A stretch of 21,365 nt of DNA from NAK19 sp034434515 (lineage in GTDB: Bacteria; Chloroflexota; Anaerolineae; Anaerolineales; UBA4823), in the NCBI GenBank assembly GCA_034434515.1, contig DAOTZA010000004.1:1-21365 (forward strand). Direction: 5' to 3'. Below the pieces are notes generated by a model. It was given only the letters and a program-made list of their open reading frames with translations. It made no database searches and had not been told where the DNA came from. Each line of letters starts with the position of its first letter. Position 1 is the stretch's first letter. Of this stretch, positions 1-7,418 are shown piece by piece. The position numbers and the translations under genes were made by a program.

Positions 1-2442
1 CTCAAATCTCTCAAAACCACCATCGTCTTGTGGGCCGGCTTGTGCCTTTTGATCACCGGCGGTGTCCTGGCGACCTATGCTGCTTTCACGGTGCGTAAGA
101 TGGCAACCGACAGCGCCATTGAACAGGCTCAAACCCAGGCAAGCCAGATCGCCAGCCAGATTGACGCCGAGATCGAAGTCGCCATGGATGCCGTGCGCAC
201 CATGGCCGGCGCGCTGAAGACCGTCAAGGATAAGAAAAGTCCGGTGGTTTTAGACCGCAAACAGGTCAGTTGGATGATCCGCCAGTTAATTGTCGAAAAT
301 CCCAGCCTGACCGGCGCCAGCACCCTCTGGGAACCAAACGCTTTTGATGGAAAAGACAGCCAGTTTGTCAATGTTCCGCCTGACCACGATGCCACCGGCC
401 GCTTTTTGCCCTACTGGCATTGGGATGAAAAAGGCAATCCGGTCGTTGAACCCCTGACCGATTATGAAACCAGCGAATGGGTGGTCTGCCCCAAAACTAC
501 CAAGAACGAGTGTATCACTGAACCTTATCTCTATCCCATTAATGGGGTAGATGTCATCATGACCACCGTGGTTGCCCCGATTGTATTAGACGTCACCTAT
601 TATGGGCTGGTGACCGCGGATATCGACTTGCAATTTCTTCAGCAATATTTTGCCGACCGCATCCAGGTTTACGACGGCGTAGGAGAAATGGCGATCATTT
701 CCAACAAGGGCATGTTAGCCGGCGTTACCCGCAAGCCCTATCTGGTAGGAAAAATGATCTCCGAGTATAGTGGTGATCACGAGCGGATTCTGGCTGCCAT
801 TCAGGGGAACAAAGTCGATGTGTTTACCAGTAAGGGAAATCTGGAAGTTGTCGCTCCCTTCGTAGTTGGCAAATCTTATACTCCCTGGGGCGTCATGCTG
901 CGCATTCCCCTGAGCGCCATCACTGTCAGCGCCAACCGTTTGACCTTGCAGATGATCTTGATCGGCTTTGTGCTCATCGCCGCTGGGTTGGCTGCCATCT
1001 GGTGGGCAATGGGCTTCACCGTGGCAAAGCCCCTCGCCAAGCTGCGCGCCGCCGCGATCAAGATGGCAGAGGGCGATACGCAGGAGATTGCTTTGGGAGA
1101 CCTGGTTCAACGTGACGATGAAATTGGAGAAGTCGGACGCGCCTTTGATCAACTCTCTCATTACTTTGCGGAAATTGCCCAGGCAAGCCAAAAGGTTGCT
1201 GCGGGAGACTTGACGGTCACCGTTCGCTCCCGTTCAGAGCGCGACCTTCTCGGCTCAAGCATCGCTGCCATGATCCAAAGTCTGCGGGAGATCATCACCT
1301 CCCTTGCCCAAAACGCAACCAACCTGAAAGAAGCCGCCGATCAACTGGCAGAAATTGCCGCCCAAAGTGGTCAGGCAACCAACCAAATTGCCGCCACCAT
1401 GCAACAGGTTGCCAGAGGCGCTGCCCAGCAATCCCAATCGGTCAACCGCACTGCCGTCGCCGCGGAACAGATGAGCCGCGCTATCGATGGGGTGGCGCGC
1501 GGAGCACAGGAACAGGCGGTTTCCGTTGCCAAAGCTTCAACCCTCACCACCCAAATTTCTGCAACGGTGCAACAGGTGGCTGGTAATGCTCAGGTCTTGC
1601 TGAGAACCGCCGATCAATCCCGCCAAGCGGCGCTTGACGGCGCCAAAACGGTGGGAGAAACGGTGCGTGGCATGGCTGAAATCAAAAATAAGGTCAGCGT
1701 TTCGGCGATGCGCGTCGAAGAGATGGGGAAGCGTTCTCAACAGATCGGCGCCATCGTCGAGACGATTGAAGACATCGCTAGCCAAACCAACCTGCTTGCT
1801 TTGAACGCTGCCATTGAAGCCGCCCGCGCCGGTGAACACGGCAAAGGGTTTGCGGTGGTGGCCGATGAAGTGCGTAAGCTTGCCGAACGCTCCAGCCAGG
1901 CTACGAAAGAGATCGCCGCGTTGGTAAAAAGCATCCAGCAATCTGTGCAAGAGGCGGTTTCTGCCATGAACGACGGCGCGCAGGAAGTGGAAAGCGGGGT
2001 TGGAAAAGCTGAACAAGCCGGCCAATCGCTAAGTGAGATTCTCAAATCGGCCGATTCGGTGCGCGAACAGGCCGAATTGACGGCTAAAGCTGCCCAACAG
2101 ATGGACGCGGCTGCCAATGAGCTTGTCACCGCCATGGATGCAGTCTCTGCGGTGGTCGAGCAAAACACCGCCGCCACCGAAGAGATGTCTGCCAGCGCCA
2201 ACGAGGTGACCGAAGCGGTTGAAAACATTGCCAGCGTGAGTGAGGAAAACAGCGCAGCGATCGAAGAGGTCAGCGCCAGCGCCGAACAAATGAGCGCCCA
2301 GGCACAGGAAGTGATGGCATCGGCGCAAACTCTGGCGCAAATGGCGCAAACCCTGCAAGCCCTCGTTCAGCGCTTCCACATGGACGGAATTGGCAAAGAG
2401 GAGCAAGCAGAATTGGATCAACTCGAGGAAGTAGTCGGATAA
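1..2442 (+). CDS. Methyl-accepting chemotaxis protein, 5'-truncated by the window
   Basis: Membrane chemoreceptor that senses ligands outside the cell and signals to a CheA/CheW complex. The reading frame is open from base 1, and the first possible start inside (TTG at 28) already lies in the first membrane segment, so the true start is upstream. Residues below count from base 28. A first transmembrane helix covers about 1-25. A double-Cache-like sensor covers about 35-300, with ESGTS-like spacing around the FLPYWHWDEKG and YLYPINGVDVIM segments. A second transmembrane helix lies at about 309-331. HAMP follows, with a second HAMP-like segment near AAGDLTVTVRS. The long signalling coiled coil has its hairpin tip at about 581-620 (ASQTNLLALNAAIEAARAGE, then FAVVADEVRKLAERS). 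No C-terminal receptor-docking pentapeptide is visible. No other chemotaxis gene is in the window, so the ligand and partners are unknown. Confidence 0.95.
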   Translation, partial: LKSLKTTIVLWAGLCLLITGGVLATYAAFTVRKMATDSAIEQAQTQASQIASQIDAEIEVAMDAVRTMAGALKTVKDKKSPVVLDRKQVSWMIRQLIVENPSLTGASTLWEPNAFDGKDSQFVNVPPDHDATGRFLPYWHWDEKGNPVVEPLTDYETSEWVVCPKTTKNECITEPYLYPINGVDVIMTTVVAPIVLDVTYYGLVTADIDLQFLQQYFADRIQVYDGVGEMAIISNKGMLAGVTRKPYLVGKMISEYSGDHERILAAIQGNKVDVFTSKGNLEVVAPFVVGKSYTPWGVMLRIPLSAITVSANRLTLQMILIGFVLIAAGLAAIWWAMGFTVAKPLAKLRAAAIKMAEGDTQEIALGDLVQRDDEIGEVGRAFDQLSHYFAEIAQASQKVAAGDLTVTVRSRSERDLLGSSIAAMIQSLREIITSLAQNATNLKEAADQLAEIAAQSGQATNQIAATMQQVARGAAQQSQSVNRTAVAAEQMSRAIDGVARGAQEQAVSVAKASTLTTQISATVQQVAGNAQVLLRTADQSRQAALDGAKTVGETVRGMAEIKNKVSVSAMRVEEMGKRSQQIGAIVETIEDIASQTNLLALNAAIEAARAGEHGKGFAVVADEVRKLAERSSQATKEIAALVKSIQQSVQEAVSAMNDGAQEVESGVGKAEQAGQSLSEILKSADSVREQAELTAKAAQQMDAAANELVTAMDAVSAVVEQNTAATEEMSASANEVTEAVENIASVSEENSAAIEEVSASAEQMSAQAQEVMASAQTLAQMAQTLQALVQRFHMDGIGKEEQAELDQLEEVVG

Positions 2443-2456
2443 ATCAATTCTCCGGT

Positions 2457-2618
2457 AACAACCTACCATCACAAGTCGTGTTAATAATTTGCTGAAAAAG
2501 CCGTCCACGAATTGACCACGAATCAACGAATGACAGCACCATTCGTGCATTCGTGAAAACTAGAACACAGGCACTTCGTGGACGGTCTGTCCTGCCCAAT
2601 AGAGCCTTTGGCAGTGAT
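2457..2618. repeat. Dispersed palindromic repeat, copy A
   Basis: The core at 2501-2585 is bounded by perfect 11-bp inverted ends: CCGTCCACGAA at 2501-2511 and its complement at 2575-2585. Inside is a second, longer inverted repeat (CACGAATCAACGAATG against CATTCGTGCATTCGTG, 14 of 16 paired) that would form a nested hairpin. The left flank from 2457 (AACAACCTACCATC) and the right flank to about 2618 also match copy B at 17900-18072 in inverted orientation. It lies between two convergent genes, as expected of a REP- or MITE-like element. No transposase is encoded. It could also serve as a bidirectional terminator, though no T-run follows either arm. An open frame across it has no protein-like features. 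Confidence 0.75.
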
Positions 2619-2736
2619 TATGTTCCCCGGCAAATTTTTTAGTGTAAGTGGGATAAACACAGAAGACGTTGCGAAGGTTCGCTACCGTCTTGAAAATTGT
2701 CTCGGAAAACCTTCGGGACGTTTCAATGGTCTCGAA

Positions 2737-4476
2737 TCAAGGCAAGCCGGCTTCGAGATGGCTGGAGGCAACCGCTTTGTCCGAAGCGATGACGGTCACG
2801 CCATTGCGCTTGAGGTAGCCTAAATAAGGGCGTGAGCCGTTATAGGCAATCCATCCCTCGAGGTTGAAAGCCAGAACGCCTTCGGCAAGAATCCATTCGC
2901 CGTTATATTTGCGGGCAATATGGACGTGCGAGCCGGTTGAGGCGCCTCCCTCGCAGGAGGGATGGCCAATCGGATCGCCAGCTTTGACGGTTGCTCCCAA
3001 AGGAACGCGGTCTTTGGTGGCAAGATGCAGGTAGAAAATAGCCCAACCGGTGCGGTCATCGCCATCTCCATCCAGATCCAAGGTCACCTCGCCGACATCC
3101 ACAACCGTCACCACTCCGTCAGCAACCGCTGTCACCCATTGTTCCGAAGGCACGCACCCCGTTGTCACCGAAGGAGGCGCAAAGTCAAGCGCCGCAAAGG
3201 GTTGCCCTGTCCCCCAGGCGGTATGCGGCCCGCCGGTGTAAGCCCAAACCTCCCCGGGCTGAAAAGGCAGGCGCAACGGCGGTTGCTCCAAACTACCTGG
3301 GAGATGAGGTTCATCATTCAGCCAGGGGTCGCCGAAGAGTTGTTGATACGTTTGCCCAAAACCCTGCGGGCTGACTGCCTGGCGGTAGCCTTCGTCATTA
3401 AGCAGGAGATTGAAATAGACATGCAAAGCGGCCGTGGCTGCGTTGAGCCATGGGTCGAAACGCTCTTCGCGCCCGTCCTCAAATTCGATTCCCAGTACTT
3501 GACCGGCGCGAAAGCCGTAGTAGCCATTGTTGAGCAGGTTAGCCGTCCAGAACAGTTGGGAATAAAGCCCCTTGCGGTAGGGGTTGCGGTAGCCGAGCGG
3601 ATAGGTTAGATCGCTCTCGCCCGGCTGTGGGTTAGTCAGGGCGGCCGAATGGTATTCTAAAAGGGCGAGCAGGATCATCGGGCTGACGCTGTAATGGCGG
3701 GCAACATACTCCACAATCTCGGCCGCCGAGCGCGTGGCTCGCGCAGCGTATTCCCGATAGCCATTCAACCAGCCTGGCCGTTGGGCGATAAATGCAGCAG
3801 TATCGAAGGCTTTGGCGCGTGGCCCATTCACGAATACACTATCCGGGATGATTTTATAAGGATTGCCCCACAAAGGGTTGTAATAAATGGGGATTTTCAT
3901 CGGCATGCCGGGCGGCATGGTGGTTGCCGATTGGGGGATGAAGGGGTTGGCTGCTAAGATTTCTTCTGCGCTGGTGTTAAAGCGTAAAGCCAGCAAGGGG
4001 AGCGTATCCCCGCTCTGGGCGGTATAATCCACCAACTCACCCGGCGCATAAATCGGGCGGGTTGGAAGCGGAGTGTGTTGCGGGGTTGGCGTGGGATTCT
4101 CCTGTCCTGCCTGGGCAAAGGCCGGCACAGGTTCTGCGCCGGGTTCGCCCGGCATGGGGAAATTGCAACTGCCAAGCAGGAGAGCCAGGAGGAGCAAGAT
4201 GCCGAAAACTCCCTCACCCCTTGCCCCTCTCCCGAAGGGAGAGGGGAATCCATTTTCTCCCCTCTCCCAGGGGGAGAGGGGATGGGGGTGAGGGTTACTC
4301 CCCTCTCCCAGGGGGAGAGGGGATGGGGGTGAGGGCAATCTCCCCTCTCCCCTTGTGGGAGCGGGGTTGGGGTTGAGGGTTGCTCCCCTCCACCTATGGG
4401 AGAGGGGTTGAGGGTGAGGGTGGCGTAAACGTCGGTCGAGCAATTTTCGTAACATAAGAACCATACGGCCGGGCAA
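2737..4476 (-). CDS. LysM / M23 (LasA-like) peptidase lipoprotein, fourth of four paralogs
   Basis: Predicted zinc metallopeptidase acting on peptidoglycan cross-links or Gly-rich peptides outside the membrane. Counted from the ATG at 4476 (579 residues): repeat-derived residues ~18-88; hydrophobic segment and lipobox LGSC with Cys104; LysM 148-197 (YTAQSGDTLPLLALRFN); linker motif IIPDS ~209-213; transglycosylase-like helical domain ~250-390; M23 domain ~400-560. Zinc ligands fit the M23A pattern H-x12-D...HxH: His418, Asp431, His519, with His484 and His517 as catalytic candidates. The usual Glu-Ser of lytic transglycosylases is His-Ser (LLALLEYHS). The start is uncertain. ATGs at 4464 and 4455 also fit, and an in-frame TTG at 4338, inside the repeat, has an AGGGGAG ahead of it. 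Without the repeat the N-terminus would read MLRKLLDRR-FGILLLLALLLGSC, a normal lipoprotein signal. Confidence 0.88.
   Translation of the reverse strand: MPGRMVLMLRKLLDRRLRHPHPQPLSHRWRGATLNPNPAPTRGEGRLPSPPSPLPLGEGSNPHPHPLSPWERGENGFPSPFGRGARGEGVFGILLLLALLLGSCNFPMPGEPGAEPVPAFAQAGQENPTPTPQHTPLPTRPIYAPGELVDYTAQSGDTLPLLALRFNTSAEEILAANPFIPQSATTMPPGMPMKIPIYYNPLWGNPYKIIPDSVFVNGPRAKAFDTAAFIAQRPGWLNGYREYAARATRSAAEIVEYVARHYSVSPMILLALLEYHSAALTNPQPGESDLTYPLGYRNPYRKGLYSQLFWTANLLNNGYYGFRAGQVLGIEFEDGREERFDPWLNAATAALHVYFNLLLNDEGYRQAVSPQGFGQTYQQLFGDPWLNDEPHLPGSLEQPPLRLPFQPGEVWAYTGGPHTAWGTGQPFAALDFAPPSVTTGCVPSEQWVTAVADGVVTVVDVGEVTLDLDGDGDDRTGWAIFYLHLATKDRVPLGATVKAGDPIGHPSCEGGASTGSHVHIARKYNGEWILAEGVLAFNLEGWIAYNGSRPYLGYLKRNGVTVIASDKAVASSHLEAGLP
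4209..4425. repeat. Tandem G+C-rich palindromic repeat, about five units of 41-47 bp
   Basis: The units share the core CCCCTCTCCC...GGGAGAGGGG, then a GGGTGAGGG-type tail. Approximate units are 4209-4258, 4259-4299, 4300-4341, 4342-4384 and 4385-4425. The second and third are almost identical over 41 bp. Each unit is itself a hairpin. Repeats of this type are widespread between genes in several Chloroflexota and cyanobacterial genomes. Here, however, the array is read through in frame by the gene at 2737-4476 and also supplies the last codons and stop of the gene at 4394-5839. It contains no gene of its own. Confidence 0.9.
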
Positions 4477-5839
4477 TCACTTCCTGCCCATCTTTCACTA
4501 GACTACCTTCATAAGGCTTCTCACCGGCCTGGGCGATCCAACCATCCAACTCGAATGGAATCTCCCCAGCAGCCGGGATCCACTCCCCATTATACTTGCG
4601 GGCGATATGAACGTGGGTACCGGTTGCGCGGCCGCCTTCGCAGGATGGTTGCCCGATTCGTTCCCCGGCCCTTAATCGCTCGCCAATCTGGACGCGCCCT
4701 TTTTCGGCTATATGCAAATAAAGCACTGCCCACCCGCTCTGCTCGAATCCGTCAGCAGGCTGGCCGGCGGGGTCATCCAGGTCTAAAACCACTGCCCCAA
4801 ACTCCGAACGCACCACTACCCCATCTGCCACAGCGGTCACCCAGGCATCGGTTGGCACACACCCATGATCATACGTGGCAGGAGCAAAATCCAAGGCTGC
4901 CAGCGCTCCTTCTGTTTCCCAAACCACGTGCGGCCCGCTGGTGAAAGCCCACATCCGCCCAACTTCAAAGGGCAAAATGAAGGGTGGCTGACGCAACCCC
5001 TGCGGCAGCAGGGGCTCAATAGCGGCTGCCCTACGTTCAAAATCCCCAAACAAGCGCCGATGAGTTGCCAGCAGGCCCTCTTCGGGATTCAGGGCGCGGC
5101 GGGCTGTCTGCGAATCATAAAAGGCAACGAAATACAACACCGCCACGCTGCCGGCATTCCAGTTTGAAGCGAGTGAAATGACAGAACCATCTTGCAGGAC
5201 GACCTCCGAAATCTGCTTTGCCTTCCAGCCATAGTATGCCGCGGATAGGCGGCTGGCTGCCCAACTCAATTGCCGAAACAAACCCTGGCGCCGGAAATCG
5301 GAGTTGCCGAGCAGCGTATCGACTTGTACTCCCTGGCGCAGGTCACCACTGACACACTCACAGTGCATCTCCAGTAAGGTGAGCAGCAGACGGGGATTGA
5401 TCGAGTTCTCTAAAGCGACGCGTTGGAGGATGTCAGCAGCGCTAGTCCAGGCTGTGCTTTTCAGATATTCGCGATGTCCCTTAAGGAACCCTGAGGTCTG
5501 ATTCAGGTAAGCCTGGACATCGAAATCCATTGCCGAAGGCGAGAAAACCACCTCACTATCGGGCAGGATAACCCAGGGTGATTTCGCAAAAGTTGGTGTT
5601 GGGCGCGAGGGCAAGGCTGTAGCGGTCAGAGAGGGCAGAAGCAACGGCGTACTCCCTGCAACCGAAGGCTCTGGGGAGAGAAGAGCTGTGGGGGTCTGGG
5701 AGGCTGCCGATCTGAGCGAGCCTGGATTTTGAGCGGCAACAGCTTGCCCCTGGCAGGCGCTGAGGGTCAGCAAAAGACCACTGCCCACAAAACCTAAAGC
5801 CAGGCGCAGGGAGACGAGCGCTTTATTGAAGATCGCCAT
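4394..5839 (-). CDS. M23 (LasA-like) peptidase lipoprotein without LysM, third of four paralogs
   Basis: Exported lipoprotein peptidase, paralogous to its neighbours. The chosen start, ATG at 5839, gives 481 residues and a 17-bp overlap with the upstream gene. An ATG at 5872 adds 11 residues, and neither has a clear ribosome site. A lipobox (TLSAC, Cys29) closes a long hydrophobic segment. A Ser/Thr/Pro-rich linker then leads straight to the ILPDSEVVF motif, so the LysM domain present in the other three copies is absent. The transglycosylase-like region is the most degenerate of the four: LLEMHCEC where siblings have LLEYQSGW or similar. The M23 domain is intact: His304, Asp317, His376 and the H409-V-H411 pair. 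The C-terminal tail (FTPPSPSTPLP) and the stop codon come from the repeat array, so the native end has been replaced. Confidence 0.9.
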   Translation of the reverse strand: MAIFNKALVSLRLALGFVGSGLLLTLSACQGQAVAAQNPGSLRSAASQTPTALLSPEPSVAGSTPLLLPSLTATALPSRPTPTFAKSPWVILPDSEVVFSPSAMDFDVQAYLNQTSGFLKGHREYLKSTAWTSAADILQRVALENSINPRLLLTLLEMHCECVSGDLRQGVQVDTLLGNSDFRRQGLFRQLSWAASRLSAAYYGWKAKQISEVVLQDGSVISLASNWNAGSVAVLYFVAFYDSQTARRALNPEEGLLATHRRLFGDFERRAAAIEPLLPQGLRQPPFILPFEVGRMWAFTSGPHVVWETEGALAALDFAPATYDHGCVPTDAWVTAVADGVVVRSEFGAVVLDLDDPAGQPADGFEQSGWAVLYLHIAEKGRVQIGERLRAGERIGQPSCEGGRATGTHVHIARKYNGEWIPAAGEIPFELDGWIAQAGEKPYEGSLVKDGQEVIARPYGSYVTKIARPTFTPPSPSTPLP

Positions 5840-7418
5840 CGCTGAGCATGATAAACGACTTGCGCGAGGCATTGGTGTTTGCCACCACCACCTGGTCGCC
5901 GCGCACTAAAAAACCTTTATAAGCTGCTTCACCTGCCACGGCGATCCAACCACTGAGGTTGAAGGGCACCGGGCCATCAGCAGCGATCCACTCGCCATTG
6001 AACTTGCGAGCGATGTGGACATGCGTACCGGTGGCAATGCCCCCCTCGCAGGAGGGATGACCCAAACGGTCGCCACGCGCCACCCAGGTTCCTACCGGAA
6101 CACTGCTCTCCGAGGAGACGTGCAGGTAAATCAGCGCCCAGCCGGTCTGCTCCCGCCCATCGCCATCCAGGTCTAAAACCACCAACCCTCGCTCCGATCG
6201 CACGACCAGCCCGGAGGCCGAGGCGGTCACCCAGGCGTTCGAGACGACACAGCCTGGCTCAGAAGATGGAGGGGCAAAATCGAGGGCTGCATACGAACCA
6301 TCTCGCTCCCAGGCGCCATGCGGGCCACCGGTAAAACTCCACACCTGGCCGGGTTCAAAGGGCAAACTGAGCGGCGGTTGCTCCAGACCTGGTGGATAAA
6401 GGGGTTCGACCAGGGCGGCGCGCGCCCAGGGGTCACCAAACATCTGGCGGTAAAAAGCGGGAAAACCGTTTTGCGGATCCACAGCTTTAAGCCAGCCCTG
6501 GCTGTCATAGAGTTGGGCAAAGTAATACAGAATGGCAACACTGCCGGCGTTGAGATCCGGGGCAAGGCGGGCTTTGTAGCGGTCTTTGACAAAGGTCAAC
6601 TCGGTTAAACGTCCTTCCCGCCAGCCATAATAGCCAATAGAAAGTTGATTGACTGCCCAAACCAGTTGATGGAATAAAGCGGGTTGAAAGGGGTCGATGT
6701 ATCCCATCGGATAACGCAATTTCTCTGCTTCTGTGGGATGACCGCTGACCCAGCCGCTCTGATATTCTAATAGGGCGAGCAGAAGGCGCGGGTTGATGGA
6801 GTTTTCGATGGCTACTCGCTGCAGCACCTGCGCGCCGCTAATGGTGCCCGTGCTTTTCATCCACTCCTCATAGGTGCGCAGTCTGCCCGAGGTTTGCGCT
6901 ACATAGGCTTCAACGTCAAAATCGGTTGCTGAAGGGGAATAGACCAGTTCACTATCTGGTAAGATGCGCTCCGAAGTGGTCGTGTTTGCCAGGCGGCGGG
7001 GGATGATCAACAATTGGCCGGGCTGTAAGAGGGCTTTTTCAGGTAGCTGGTCGGGCGAGCTGATCTCGGCGGGTGAAACGCCAAAGCGCACCGCAACCGC
7101 CGGGAGGGTGTCACCCGCCTGGGCGTTATAGAGAATGGGCAGGCTTTCAACCGTCTCAGTTGGCAGATTGGTGATCGGTGTGGCGGTCGGCAAAAGTGGC
7201 CCAAATACGCCGCTGGTCTTTGCCTCCGGGGTCGAGGTGGAGGTGGGCAGCAGCGCGTAGGTGGGCGGCAAGGTGCCGGCGAAGATGGCCAGCTCTTGTG
7301 GCAGGGTAGGAGAAGCCTGCGGAGGGATAAAATATGGTGTGCTGAGACAGGCCAGATGACTCACCACCCCCAAACTGAGCAGCAAAACGATCCACTTGCG
7401 GAGATGTTGTTTGTTCAT
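5823..7418 (-). CDS. LysM / M23 (LasA-like) peptidase lipoprotein, second of four paralogs
   Basis: Predicted surface-anchored peptidoglycan-binding metallopeptidase of 531 residues. Signal peptide 1-23 ends with Cys24 in SHLAC, a weak lipobox (His at -3). A Thr/Pro-rich linker follows. LysM lies at about 96-140 (YNAQAGDTLPAVAVRFGVS...). The motif RILPDSELVYSPS starts the conserved linker. The helical domain ~195-345 carries RLLLALLEYQSGW, where Gln220 sits at the usual catalytic Glu position of lytic transglycosylases. M23A signature: His367, Asp380 (12 residues between), His433 in YLH, His466 and His468 in THVHIARK. The start ATG at 7418 overlaps the preceding stop by 4 bp (ATGA), so the two genes are probably translationally coupled. 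Confidence 0.93.
   Translation of the reverse strand: MNKQHLRKWIVLLLSLGVVSHLACLSTPYFIPPQASPTLPQELAIFAGTLPPTYALLPTSTSTPEAKTSGVFGPLLPTATPITNLPTETVESLPILYNAQAGDTLPAVAVRFGVSPAEISSPDQLPEKALLQPGQLLIIPRRLANTTTSERILPDSELVYSPSATDFDVEAYVAQTSGRLRTYEEWMKSTGTISGAQVLQRVAIENSINPRLLLALLEYQSGWVSGHPTEAEKLRYPMGYIDPFQPALFHQLVWAVNQLSIGYYGWREGRLTELTFVKDRYKARLAPDLNAGSVAILYYFAQLYDSQGWLKAVDPQNGFPAFYRQMFGDPWARAALVEPLYPPGLEQPPLSLPFEPGQVWSFTGGPHGAWERDGSYAALDFAPPSSEPGCVVSNAWVTASASGLVVRSERGLVVLDLDGDGREQTGWALIYLHVSSESSVPVGTWVARGDRLGHPSCEGGIATGTHVHIARKFNGEWIAADGPVPFNLSGWIAVAGEAAYKGFLVRGDQVVVANTNASRKSFIMLSDGDLQ

Noticed and set aside
1537..2550. Long minus-strand frames opposite the chemoreceptor
   Set aside because: Antisense shadows of a repetitive Ala/Gln/Glu-rich coiled coil; they read as Ser/Leu/His-rich nonsense without start sites.
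2578..2823. Plus-strand open frame after the palindromic repeat
   Set aside because: It starts inside the repeat, has no ribosome site and overlaps the end of the minus-strand peptidase gene. The sequence has no protein-like pattern.
4062..4376. Several plus-strand open frames through the G+C-rich repeat
   Set aside because: They are repeat translations (PLSRRERG, PSPRGRG) antisense to a real gene; periodic repeats stay open in many frames.
4209..4425. CRISPR array
   Set aside because: Units follow each other directly with no unique spacers, and each unit is a hairpin. No cas genes nearby.
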